7,030 bases of DNA from Acidocella sp. (GCA_029077775.1 JAQNCU010000152.1:1-7030); one strand, 5' to 3'. Counted from the first letter of the stretch, positions 1-6,940 are shown. Translations and numbers: made by a program. The notes: generated by a model from the letters alone, not told the origin.

Positions 1-78
1 CGTGCCATATAAATAACTAAGTGCGGCGGCATCGACGAGGGCATGGCGAACAAGCCAGAAGCGATGGGTCAAACTCAT
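1..78 (-). CDS. Histidine phosphatase family protein (phosphoglycerate-mutase-like), N-terminal fragment
   Basis: This is the 5' end of a leftward gene cut off by the window edge; only 26 codons are visible. Reading the minus strand from the ATG at 78-76 gives a protein that begins MSLTHRFWLVRHALVD and continues to a Leu-Tyr-Gly at residues 23-25. A beta strand ending in LVRHA close to the N-terminus is the hallmark of the histidine phosphatase superfamily: Arg11 binds phosphate and His12 would be the phosphorylated catalytic histidine. A Tyr-Gly about a dozen residues later is also common in this family. The ATG overlaps the permease stop codon (ATGA, 78-75), so translation is probably coupled; a GGGGG run lies just upstream but unusually close. 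The family includes phosphoglycerate mutases, alpha-ribazole phosphatases, SixA-like enzymes and many uncharacterised phosphatases, and the substrate cannot be told from this fragment. Confidence 0.72.
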   Translation of the reverse strand, partial: MSLTHRFWLVRHALVDAAALSYLYGT

Positions 79-872
79 TCCCCCATTGATATAAGTGCGC
101 CACGGCGGCGGGCCGCGCGAAATTCCAGCCCGAAAACGGCCACAGCACCCAGCATCCAGGCGAGGTTCAACAAGGCGGCCAGCAGCATCTCGTGCCAGTT
201 TACAATCCGGTTCAAAAGGGCATCCCGCATACCGGCGAACACATGGGCGGCGGGCAGCATTTGCGCGACAGGCTGCAGCCAGGCGGGCAGGGCGGTGACG
301 GGATAATACACACAGGCAACCGGCGTGATCCCGAAGGCGATGGTCCAGGCCAGAGCCTCTGCCCCCGCGCCGTAACGGAACAGCAGCGAGACGATGCCAA
401 GTGCTATCCACCAGCCCATGAACAACAAATTCAAAAAAAACAGCAAAACCACCGGACCCAGCGTCAAAATATTGTACCGGTACAAGGCATAAGCGATAAT
501 TGTGGCGGGAAGCAGGCCGATGACCGTGCGCAGCAGCGATACGGCGAGCAGCGATCCCACCATCTCAGACGGCCGCAGTGGGCTGGCAAAAATATGCCCG
601 AGATTGCGCGACCAGATTTCTTCAAGAAATGTGAAGGTAACCCCAAGCTGCCCGCGCAGGGTGATCTCCCATAACAACACCCCGGCGACCAGCGACGCCG
701 TGGCTGGTATACCGCCTTGCAAATGGGTGCCGGCAAAATACCGCGCGGTGAACCCCCAGATCAGCAGGTTGAGCGTCGGCCAATAGGCAATTTCCACCAG
801 CCGTGGCCAGGAGCGGCGATAGACCGCGATATGCCGGTAGATCATCGCCCAGATGCGGGTGGCGGCGTTCAT
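75..872 (-). CDS. ABC-2 type transporter permease
   Basis: A 265-residue integral membrane protein that would form the channel of an ABC exporter with the ATPase encoded just upstream. Hydrophobic stretches suggest about six membrane segments, near residues 25-46, 56-75, 105-131, 135-165, 172-192 and 227-250, with a basic N-terminus and a basic tail (RAARRR). The segment at about 84-101 (EEIWSRNLGHIFASPLRP) and the later LPAWLQPVAQMLPAAHVFAG stretch at about 195-214 match the conserved loops of ABC-2 permeases (the NodJ/DrrB/polysaccharide-export type). The length is typical. The start ATG at 872-870 is preceded by GGAG (885-882) at 9 bases and overlaps the ATPase stop codon as ATGA. Its own stop overlaps the start of the histidine-phosphatase-like gene in the same way. 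ABC-2 exporters move drugs, lipids or glycans. No accessory gene here points to one of these, so the substrate is unknown. Confidence 0.9.
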   Translation of the reverse strand: MNAATRIWAMIYRHIAVYRRSWPRLVEIAYWPTLNLLIWGFTARYFAGTHLQGGIPATASLVAGVLLWEITLRGQLGVTFTFLEEIWSRNLGHIFASPLRPSEMVGSLLAVSLLRTVIGLLPATIIAYALYRYNILTLGPVVLLFFLNLLFMGWWIALGIVSLLFRYGAGAEALAWTIAFGITPVACVYYPVTALPAWLQPVAQMLPAAHVFAGMRDALLNRIVNWHEMLLAALLNLAWMLGAVAVFGLEFRAARRRGALISMGE

Positions 873-1597
873 ATCGCCGGGCTCCGCGCGATATCGAGAA
901 ACACCTGTTCGAGATCATCGCGGCCATAGCGGGCGATCAATTCCTCCGGCGCGCCCCGATCGACAATCCGGCCCGCTTTCATCATCAGAACATCGTCGCA
1001 GAGCGGTTCAACCTCGGCCATGTTATGCGAGGCAAGCAGGATGGCGGCACCCTCGTCCGCGCAATATTGCTTAAGCGTGGTGCGCACAAAATCGCCGGTA
1101 TCGGGGTCCAGGCTGGCGGTGGGCTCATCCAGCAGCAATATCTCGGGCTTGTTGATGAAGGATTTGGCCAGCGCCACGCGGGTTTTCTGCCCGGCGGAAA
1201 GCGCCCCTGTCGGGCGGTTTCGCAGGGCGCTGAGGTTGAATTGCTCCAGCAGGTCCTCGATCCGCCGGGCCAAACGCGGCACGTTATACAACAGCCCGTA
1301 AACCCGCAGAGTCTCAATCACCGAGAGCCGCGCGGGCAGCGCGATATAGGGGGATGAGACATTCATGCGTGCCAGCGCGGCAAAGCGGTCGCGCGCCATG
1401 TCGTGTCCCAGCACCATGATCTGCCCGGCGGTGGGGGTAAGCAGCCCGAGAGCCATGGAGATGGTGGTGGTTTTGCCCGCCCCGTTGCCGCCGAGCAACC
1501 CGAGCACCTGGCCTTTGCGCAGGGTGAAGGAGATATCATCCACCGCCAGGGTGTGGGGGTATTTTTTCGTCAGGTTCTGAACCTCGATGGCGAGCAT
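869..1597 (-). CDS. ABC transporter ATP-binding protein (partner of ABC-2 permease)
   Basis: A 242-residue cytoplasmic nucleotide-binding subunit that would power the adjacent permease. Visible motifs are Walker A GGNGAGKT (residues 36-43), signature LSAGQ (133-137, a variant of LSGGQ), Walker B ILLLDE with catalytic Glu158 (153-158), D-loop SLDP (162-165) and switch His191. The usual Q-loop glutamine is not evident: the region reads RMNVSSPY (77-84). I recall a similar NxSSPY-type sequence in some ABC-2-linked ATPases, so this may be a subfamily trait and not a defect. The ATG at 1597 was chosen because LAIEVQNLTKKY is the normal beginning of such proteins. An in-frame ATG at 1684 would add 29 residues without family character and would collide with hemW. 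No clear Shine-Dalgarno is seen before 1597. The stop overlaps the permease start by 4 bases. Confidence 0.92.
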   Translation of the reverse strand: MLAIEVQNLTKKYPHTLAVDDISFTLRKGQVLGLLGGNGAGKTTTISMALGLLTPTAGQIMVLGHDMARDRFAALARMNVSSPYIALPARLSVIETLRVYGLLYNVPRLARRIEDLLEQFNLSALRNRPTGALSAGQKTRVALAKSFINKPEILLLDEPTASLDPDTGDFVRTTLKQYCADEGAAILLASHNMAEVEPLCDDVLMMKAGRIVDRGAPEELIARYGRDDLEQVFLDIARSPAI

Positions 1598-1666
1598 GAT
1601 GCTGGATAGGCGGGCGGCACGCACAAGCCAAGGGGCCACGCACGCATGGCCATAACCCGTCAACCC

Positions 1667-1682
1667 GCCTAATTCATTAGGC
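1667..1682. promoter_or_regulatory. Perfect inverted repeat abutting the hemW start codon
   Basis: GCCTAAT-TC-ATTAGGC: 7-base arms (1667-1673 and 1676-1682) with a 2-base spacer, ending immediately before the hemW ATG at 1683. It lies in the 85-base gap between divergently transcribed genes. It has the form of a small dimeric-repressor operator. It could instead be chance, or a structure affecting hemW initiation, since the only purine-rich bases upstream of the ATG (AGG, 1679-1681) are inside the right arm. What binds it, if anything, cannot be told. Confidence 0.35.
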
Positions 1683-2831
1683 ATGGATGACCTTGCCCTT
1701 TATATCCACTGGCCGTTTTGCCTCGCGAAATGTCCGTATTGCGACTTCAATTCGCATGTCCGGGATCGGATTCCGCAGGCGCGGATGGCGGCGGCTTTGC
1801 GCCGGGAGCTGGCTTTCGAGGCCGCGCGGATCGGCCCGCGCCGCCTGACCTCGATTTTTTTCGGCGGTGGCACGCCGAGCCTGATGGCGCCTGAGAGCGT
1901 GGCGGCGCTGATCGCGGATGCGCGCGCCTTGTTTGCCGCCGCCCCGGATATCGAGATCACGCTGGAGGCCAACCCGACCAGCGTGGAGGCCGGGCGGTTT
2001 GCGGCTTATGCGCAGGCGGGGGTGAACCGGGTTTCGGTGGGGGTGCAGAGCTTCGAGCCCGCCGCACTGGCGTTGCTCGGACGGGAGCATTCCGCCGCCC
2101 AGGCCATCGCGGCGATTGAGACGGCACGAGCACATTTTCCAAGGTTATCCTTCGACCTTATCTTCGCCCGCCCAGGGCAAAGCCTGGCCGCGTGGCGGCG
2201 GGAATTGCGGTTCGCGTTGTCGCTCGCGGCGGATCATTTATCGCTCTACCAGCTCACCATCGAGGAGGGAACGAAATTCCATACCTTGTATCAGCGCGGC
2301 GCGTTTACCTTGCCCGATGCCGCCCTGGCCGCGGATTTATACGACGAGACGGCTGAGGTGGCGGCGTCGTTCGGCCTGCGCGCCTATGAGGTCTCGAACT
2401 ACGCCGTTCCCGGCGGCGAAAGCCGGCATAATCTGAGTTATTGGCGGTATCAGGATTACGCGGGCATCGGCCCCGGCGCGCATGGGCGTCTCACATTGGC
2501 GGGTCGCCGGGTGGCCATGTCACGCCACCGCGCGCCCGAGGCCTGGGCGGATCTGGTCGAGGCAGGGGGCAATGGGGCAACACATGAGGATGCTCTCACG
2601 CCGCTCGAACAGGCGCGCGAGGCGCTGTTAATGGGGTTGCGGCTCGCCGACGGGATCGCCCCGTCGCATTTTCGGGCGCGCACGGGCACAAGGCTGATGG
2701 ATGCCATCGATCATTCGACCCTCGCATCGGCCATTGCCGAGGGGTATCTCATCTTGTCCGAGACCCGGCTTTGCGCCACGGCGGAGGGCCGCAAGCGGCT
2801 GGATGCATTGCTGCCCGCCCTGGCGCTATAG
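1683..2831 (+). CDS. hemW: Radical SAM heme chaperone HemW (HemN-like)
   Basis: A 382-residue radical SAM protein. In characterised bacteria HemW binds heme and a 4Fe-4S cluster and delivers heme to respiratory enzymes; it was long misannotated as oxygen-independent coproporphyrinogen III oxidase. The N-terminal domain begins with LALYIHWPF and the cluster motif CxxxCxxC (Cys13, Cys17, Cys20), followed by Asp-Phe. True HemN has a fourth cysteine at the Phe22 position, so this favours HemW. SAM-binding GGGTPS is at 61-66, then EANPTSVE. The heme-associated HNxxYW motif is intact (His249-Trp254), followed by GIGPGAHGR. The C-terminal part fits the small winged-helix HemN_C domain. Length is normal. 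The ATG at 1683 is the only sensible start, because a stop lies in frame at 1653-1655 with no start codon in between. There is no convincing Shine-Dalgarno. The common rph-rdgB neighbours are absent here; an ABC operon diverges upstream and thrC follows after 46 bases. Confidence 0.94.
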   Translation: MDDLALYIHWPFCLAKCPYCDFNSHVRDRIPQARMAAALRRELAFEAARIGPRRLTSIFFGGGTPSLMAPESVAALIADARALFAAAPDIEITLEANPTSVEAGRFAAYAQAGVNRVSVGVQSFEPAALALLGREHSAAQAIAAIETARAHFPRLSFDLIFARPGQSLAAWRRELRFALSLAADHLSLYQLTIEEGTKFHTLYQRGAFTLPDAALAADLYDETAEVAASFGLRAYEVSNYAVPGGESRHNLSYWRYQDYAGIGPGAHGRLTLAGRRVAMSRHRAPEAWADLVEAGGNGATHEDALTPLEQAREALLMGLRLADGIAPSHFRARTGTRLMDAIDHSTLASAIAEGYLILSETRLCATAEGRKRLDALLPALAL

Positions 2832-2837
2832 TATATA
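2808..2837 (+). promoter_or_regulatory. Possible weak sigma-70-like promoter for thrC
   Basis: TTGCTG (2808-2813), 18 bases, then TATATA (2832-2837), overlapping the end of hemW. The patch around 2826-2838 (CTATAGTATATAG) is strikingly AT-rich against its GC-rich surroundings and contains a 6-base inverted repeat (GCTATA 2825-2830, TATAGC 2834-2839). The -35 match is poor (3 of 6), so this is only a candidate. thrC could equally be read through from hemW. Confidence 0.25.
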
Positions 2838-2868
2838 GCTCTGGACCGAGGGAGCGCCCGGGCCGCAC

Positions 2869-2872
2869 GGAG
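2869..2872 (+). promoter_or_regulatory. Shine-Dalgarno that decides the thrC start
   Basis: GGAG at 2869-2872 sits 5 bases before ATG 2878. A GTG at 2872 in the same frame would add two residues but overlaps this GGAG, so the ATG is the better start. Confidence 0.65.
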
Positions 2873-2877
2873 TGACT

Positions 2878-4275
2878 ATGGATTACGTATCGACACGCGG
2901 CGGGGCCGAAAAACTGGATTTCGCGGGCGTGCTGCTGGCGGGCCTCGCCAGTGATGGCGGGCTTTATATGCCTGAGAGCTGGCCGGTCTTCTCCAAGACT
3001 GAACTGCGCGCCCTACGCGGTCTGCCCTATGCCGAGCTTGCCGCCCGGGTGATGGCACCTTTTATCGGGGATGCCATCCCGTCCGTGGCCCTGCAGGCCA
3101 TGTGCCGCAGCGCCTATGCCGGGTTTGCGCATCCGGCGGTGGTGCCCCTGGTGCAGGTTGGCACAGGCTGTTTCGCGCTGGAATTATTTCACGGCCCCAC
3201 TCTGGCCTTTAAAGACCTTGCTTTGCAGTTGGCCGGGCATTTGTTTGAATATGTGCTCAAAGCGCGCGATGAGCGTGTGTGCATCGTCGGCGCAACATCG
3301 GGAGACACCGGCTCCGCCGCCATCGAAGCGATGGCGGGCCGGGCGCGCATCGATATCACCATATTGCACCCCGAGGGCAAAACCAGCGAGGTGCAGCGCC
3401 GCCAGATGACGACTATGCGGGCCGATAACGTCATGAATATCGCGGTCGAGGGTAATTTTGATGATTGCCAGGACATCGTGAAGGCGCTGTTCGCCGATGG
3501 CGCGTTCCGGTCTGAGGTGAAGCTCTCGGCCGTCAACTCGATCAACTTCGCGCGGATCGCAGCGCAGATCCCGTATTATGTCGCCGCCGCTTTGGCCTTG
3601 GGCGCGCCCGATGCGCCGGTTGCCATCAGTGTGCCCACCGGCAATTTCGGCAATGTTTTGGCCGCCTGGGCGGCCAGCCGCATGGGCATTCCGGTGCAGA
3701 AATTCATCGTCGCCAGCAACCGCAACGATATCCTGGTCCGGTTTCTGGCGGGTAACGACATGAGTATTCAGGGTGTGGCCCCCAGCCTGTCGCCATCCAT
3801 GGATATCCAGGTCAGTTCCAATTTCGAGCGGCTTTTGTTTGAATTCCTGGGCAGGAACGACGAGAAAACCCGCTACGTCATGGCAAGTTTCCGTGATACC
3901 GGCAAAATGCCCGTGCCCGATACTGTCTGGCGCGCGATCCGCCGGGAGTTTGTGGGTTTCACGTTAAGCGACAAGGCGACTTTGGCGGAAATCGCCAGAA
4001 CCTACCGGGAGGCAGGCTACCTCGCGGACCCGCATACCGCCATCGGGCTCGCCGCCGCGCGGGCCTTCGGGCCGGTCGGCACGAACGTGATCGTGGCGGC
4101 AACCGCCCACCCCGCGAAATTCCCAGATGCGATGGCGCAGGCGGTCGATTTTCGCCCGCCCCTACCGCCGCATCTGGCCGACCTATATGAAAGAGACGAA
4201 TACTTTACCCGTGCGCCCAATGATTGGACGAATATAGCGGGCCGCGTGCGAAATTTTGTGAACAGGAATGCGTGA
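2878..4275 (+). CDS. thrC: Threonine synthase
   Basis: A 465-residue cytoplasmic PLP enzyme that converts O-phospho-L-homoserine and water to L-threonine and phosphate, the last step of threonine biosynthesis. The N-terminal threonine synthase domain opens with MDYVSTRG and continues through LLAGLASDGGLYMPE, typical of the long proteobacterial/fungal type. The PLP lysine is Lys112 in TLAFKDLALQ. The GATSGDTGSAA substrate/PLP loop is at 138-148, and the second glycine loop PTGNFGNVLA starts at residue 253. The C-terminal ATAHPAKFPDA stretch is also characteristic of the family. All expected motifs are intact and the length is as expected, so the enzyme should be active. The ATG at 2878 was chosen over the GTG at 2872 because of the GGAG spacing. 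It is followed after 2 bases by the M16 peptidase gene, implying cotranscription, although no biochemical link between the two is known to me. Confidence 0.97.
   Translation: MDYVSTRGGAEKLDFAGVLLAGLASDGGLYMPESWPVFSKTELRALRGLPYAELAARVMAPFIGDAIPSVALQAMCRSAYAGFAHPAVVPLVQVGTGCFALELFHGPTLAFKDLALQLAGHLFEYVLKARDERVCIVGATSGDTGSAAIEAMAGRARIDITILHPEGKTSEVQRRQMTTMRADNVMNIAVEGNFDDCQDIVKALFADGAFRSEVKLSAVNSINFARIAAQIPYYVAAALALGAPDAPVAISVPTGNFGNVLAAWAASRMGIPVQKFIVASNRNDILVRFLAGNDMSIQGVAPSLSPSMDIQVSSNFERLLFEFLGRNDEKTRYVMASFRDTGKMPVPDTVWRAIRREFVGFTLSDKATLAEIARTYREAGYLADPHTAIGLAAARAFGPVGTNVIVAATAHPAKFPDAMAQAVDFRPPLPPHLADLYERDEYFTRAPNDWTNIAGRVRNFVNRNA
4264..4267 (+). promoter_or_regulatory. Shine-Dalgarno of the M16 peptidase gene, inside the thrC end
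   Basis: AGGA lies within the last codons of thrC, 10 bases before ATG 4278. It is also 4 bases before an in-frame GTG at 4272 whose GTGA overlaps the thrC stop, so a start two codons earlier is possible. Confidence 0.45.
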
Positions 4276-4277
4276 AG

Positions 4278-5543
4278 ATGGCTGAACAAGTGTCGATAAC
4301 CAAGCTGCCCTCTGGCCTGACAGTGTTGAGCGAGCGAATGGACCGTGTTGAGACCGTGTCCTTCGGGGCCTATATCGGGGCTGGCACCCGCCATGAGACC
4401 GCGGCTGAGAATGGCGTGGCGCATTTTCTGGAGCACATGGCCTTCAAAGGCACCGCCACACGCTCAGCCATCGACATCGCCGAGGCCATCGAGGATGTCG
4501 GCGGGCATATCAACGCTTATACCTCACGCGAGCAGACCGCTTATTACGTCAAGCTGCTGAAGGAAGATCTCGCCCTCGGCGTGGATATTATCGGCGATAT
4601 TCTGTGTCATTCGAGCTTCGAGCCGGAGGAGCTGGAGCGCGAGCGCGGCGTGATTTTGCAGGAGATCGGCCAGGCGAACGACACGCCCGACGATATCATT
4701 TTCGATCATTTCCAGACCGCCGCCTATCCGGCGCAACCTATGGGCCGCCCGGTTCTGGGCACCGAGAGCATTATTCGCGGTATGAAGCGGGAAGCCCTGC
4801 CCGGCTTCATGCGCGCGCATTACACGCCCGAGAACATGGTCATCGCGGCTTCGGGCAATCTGCACCATGACCAGGTGGTGGAGCTGGTCGGCAACCATTT
4901 CGCCGATCTGCCGCAGGCTGAGCGCGCCGACCCGATGTCGGCTGACTATATGGGCGGTGAGTATCGCGAGGCGCGGGACCTGGACCAGGCGCATATCGTT
5001 CTGGGCTTCGCCTCACCGGGCTATGGCGAGCCGGATTACTACCCCGCGATGTTGCTCTCCACCCTGCTCGGCGGGGGGATGTCGTCCCGGCTGTTCCAGG
5101 AAATCCGTGAGAAACGGGGGCTGGTCTATTCCATTTACAGTTTTACCGCCCCGGCCAAAGATGGCGGGTTGTTTGGCATTTATGCTGGCACCGGCGAATC
5201 TGAGGCGGCGGAGCTGATGCCGGTGACATTAGAGGAGTTGGCCAAGGTTCAGCATGCCATCACCGAGGCCGAGCTGAACCGGGCCTGCGCGCAGCTGAAA
5301 GCCGGGTTGCTGATGTCGCTCGAATCCACCGGCAGCCGTTGCGAGCAATTGGCCAGGCAATGGCAGATTTTCGGGCGTGTGATCCCGGCGGCGGAAACCG
5401 TGCGACGGATCGAGGCGGTGACGCAGGCCGACATTAAAGCCGTGGCGGCGAAAATTTTCCGAGAACGACCAACTTTGGCAACGCTGGGGCCGATCGCCCA
5501 GGTGCCGAAGCTGGCCGCGATCATCGACCGGCTGGCGGCATGA
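4278..5543 (+). CDS. M16 family zinc peptidase (mitochondrial-processing-peptidase-like)
   Basis: A 421-residue single-chain M16B-type metallopeptidase. The inverted zinc motif HxxEH is intact as His49, Glu52 and His53, and the third ligand is Glu129 in VILQEI, at the expected distance (75 residues between, as in yeast beta-MPP). The second pseudo-symmetric domain has LGGGMSSRLFQ (264-274) and then the Arg280/Tyr287 pair, spaced like Arg824/Tyr831 of human insulin-degrading enzyme, which positions substrate. Enzymes of this type form dimers and clip short peptides inside a closed chamber. No signal peptide is seen, so it is probably cytoplasmic. The start at 4278 gives MAEQVSITKLPSGL, the normal family opening; a longer reading frame from 4224 would overlap thrC and adds nothing recognisable. 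It sits 2 bases after thrC and overlaps tldE by 4 bases (ATGA). The natural substrate is unknown. Confidence 0.93.
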   Translation: MAEQVSITKLPSGLTVLSERMDRVETVSFGAYIGAGTRHETAAENGVAHFLEHMAFKGTATRSAIDIAEAIEDVGGHINAYTSREQTAYYVKLLKEDLALGVDIIGDILCHSSFEPEELERERGVILQEIGQANDTPDDIIFDHFQTAAYPAQPMGRPVLGTESIIRGMKREALPGFMRAHYTPENMVIAASGNLHHDQVVELVGNHFADLPQAERADPMSADYMGGEYREARDLDQAHIVLGFASPGYGEPDYYPAMLLSTLLGGGMSSRLFQEIREKRGLVYSIYSFTAPAKDGGLFGIYAGTGESEAAELMPVTLEELAKVQHAITEAELNRACAQLKAGLLMSLESTGSRCEQLARQWQIFGRVIPAAETVRRIEAVTQADIKAVAAKIFRERPTLATLGPIAQVPKLAAIIDRLAA

Positions 5544-6859
5544 GCACCACCGAACAGGACACGCTGCTGCAACACGCGCAGGATTTGCTCCGCGCAGCGC
5601 GCGCCGCCGGGGCGGATATGGCCGATACCGTGATGAATGTCGGCTCATCGGTCTCGGTCCAGCGCAGGCTGGGCAAAATCGAGGAGACCGAGCGCGCTGA
5701 ATCCCGCGAGCTCGGCCTGCGCGTATTCATCGGTAAATGCAGCGCCTCGGTCTCGTGCTCGTCGATCGACCCATCTGCCTTTGCCCGGCTGGCTGAACAG
5801 GCGGTCGCCATGGCGCGCGTGGTGCCCGAGGACCCCTATACCGAGATCCCGGAAGCCCCTTTGCCACTCGACGCCGCCCTGCTGGATGTGGACGACCCGC
5901 GGGAGCCCGATATCGGGACCCTGATCGCCCGCGCCGCCTGTGCCGAGGATGCCGCCATGGCGGTTCCCGGCATCACCAATTCCGAGGGTGCCTCAGCCTC
6001 CTGGTCGCGCAGTTACTCCCTGCTTGCCACCAGCCTTGGTTTCGCCGGAGTTTATCCGCGTTCGTATCATGGCGTGTCAGTGACCGCGATTGCCGGTTCG
6101 GGGACCGGCATGCAGCGCGATTATGAGTATGACTCCGCAAGCCATTCCGAGGATCTGGAAGACCCCGCCGCCCTTGGCCGCCGGGCTGCCGCCCAGGCGC
6201 TCGCCCGGCTGAACCCGGCGCGGCCCAAAACGGGCAAGGTGCCGGTGATGTTCCATCCGCGCGTGGCGGGCAGTTTCCTCGGGCATCTCGCCGCCGCGAT
6301 CAATGGCGCGTCGATCGCGCGGGGGACGTCGTTTTTGAAAGACCGGCTCGGCCAGGCGGTATTCGCACCCGGGATGCGCATCATCGACGACCCGCTGCGC
6401 CTGCGCGGCCGCCGCTCCCGCCCATTCGACCGCGAAGGCCAGCCGGGCGCCACCCGCGCCTTTATCGAGGACGGGGTGCTCACCAGCTGGATTCTGGACA
6501 CGCGCAGCGCCAACCAGTTGGGGCTTAAATCCACCGGGCATGCGGGAGGCACGAGCAATTTCTATCTCGAACCGGGCCGTTTGAGCCCGGAGGCGCTGAT
6601 GGCCGATATATCTGAGGGACTCTACGTGACCGAGATGATCGGGATGGGCGTGAACGGCATCACCGGGGATTATTCCCGCGGCGCGGCGGGCTTCATGATC
6701 CGCAACGGCGTTCTGGCCGAACCGGTGGCGGAGTTCACCATTGCCGGGACGTTGCAGGAGATTTTCGCCCATATCACACCGGCCAGCGACCTCGCGTTTA
6801 AACGCGGCACTGACAGCCCCACCCTGCGCATTGAGGGGATGACCTTGGCCGGCGCCTGA
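5540..6859 (+). CDS. tldE: TldE/PmbA family protein (non-catalytic partner of TldD peptidase)
   Basis: A 439-residue cytoplasmic protein of the TldD/PmbA family (peptidase U62). It has no HExxxH zinc motif anywhere, so it is the TldE/PmbA member and not TldD. In E. coli, TldD and TldE form a heterodimeric metalloprotease that trims peptides: it matures microcin B17 and degrades the CcdA antitoxin. TldD carries the zinc and TldE completes the substrate channel. Family landmarks here are HPRVAGSFLGHL (239-250) followed by GTSFLKDRLGQ, SRPFDREG, TSNFYLEPG (338-346), GVNGITGDYSRGA (370-382) and the C-terminal EFTIAGTLQEIF. Length is normal (E. coli PmbA is about 450). The ATG overlaps the M16 stop as ATGA and there is no clear Shine-Dalgarno, so translation is probably coupled. 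No tldD lies in the window; a copy elsewhere in the genome is expected. Confidence 0.93.
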   Translation: MSTTEQDTLLQHAQDLLRAARAAGADMADTVMNVGSSVSVQRRLGKIEETERAESRELGLRVFIGKCSASVSCSSIDPSAFARLAEQAVAMARVVPEDPYTEIPEAPLPLDAALLDVDDPREPDIGTLIARAACAEDAAMAVPGITNSEGASASWSRSYSLLATSLGFAGVYPRSYHGVSVTAIAGSGTGMQRDYEYDSASHSEDLEDPAALGRRAAAQALARLNPARPKTGKVPVMFHPRVAGSFLGHLAAAINGASIARGTSFLKDRLGQAVFAPGMRIIDDPLRLRGRRSRPFDREGQPGATRAFIEDGVLTSWILDTRSANQLGLKSTGHAGGTSNFYLEPGRLSPEALMADISEGLYVTEMIGMGVNGITGDYSRGAAGFMIRNGVLAEPVAEFTIAGTLQEIFAHITPASDLAFKRGTDSPTLRIEGMTLAGA

Positions 6860-6861
6860 AT

Positions 6862-6884
6862 TGTCGGCGGAAAGAACGCCGACA
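6862..6884 (+). terminator. Hairpin after tldE, possible terminator
   Basis: Perfect 8-base stem TGTCGGCG (6862-6869) and CGCCGACA (6877-6884) with a 7-base loop GAAAGAA, starting 2 bases after the tldE stop. No T run follows directly; the nearest is TTTTCT about 10 bases on. It may be a 3'-end stabiliser or a weak terminator and is not a classic intrinsic one. Confidence 0.5.
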
Positions 6885-6908
6885 CCAAACGGCATTTTCT
6901 ATGACGAT

Positions 6909-6940
6909 TGGTATAAATTCAGATGATTGCTGTTATACCA
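6909..6940. repeat. Inverted repeat TGGTATAA / TTATACCA
   Basis: Two perfect 8-base arms (6909-6916 and 6933-6940) separated by 16 bases, in the non-coding region after tldE. The arms are AT-rich against a GC-rich background. It could be part of a dispersed intergenic repeat or a protein-binding site. No gene starts nearby within the window. Confidence 0.5.

Noticed and set aside
192..674. Plus-strand open frame (160 codons) over the permease
   Set aside because: Antisense to a clear membrane protein; highly charged low-information translation without motifs.
1598..1684. N-terminal extension of the ABC ATPase to the ATG at 1684, overlapping the hemW start
   Set aside because: The 29 extra residues show no family character, the normal protein beginning is at 1597, and the start would overlap the divergent hemW ATG.
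1677..2135. Minus-strand open frame (152 codons) opposite hemW
   Set aside because: Shadow of hemW with Arg/Gly/Pro-rich composition and no domain; hemW motifs fix the true frame.
1683..2831. Coproporphyrinogen III dehydrogenase (HemN) identity for the radical SAM gene
   Set aside because: The cluster motif is CxxxCxxC followed by Asp-Phe without HemN's fourth cysteine, and the HNxxYW heme motif of HemW is present.
4224..4277. Longer M16 peptidase with an 18-residue N-terminal extension overlapping thrC
   Set aside because: The extension is the out-of-frame end of thrC; the family-like beginning and an upstream AGGA support 4278 (or at most GTG 4272).
6077..6895. Long minus-strand open frame (272 codons) opposite tldE
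   Set aside because: It lies almost wholly antisense to a well-supported gene, shows no recognisable motif, and long antisense frames are expected in GC-rich coding DNA.
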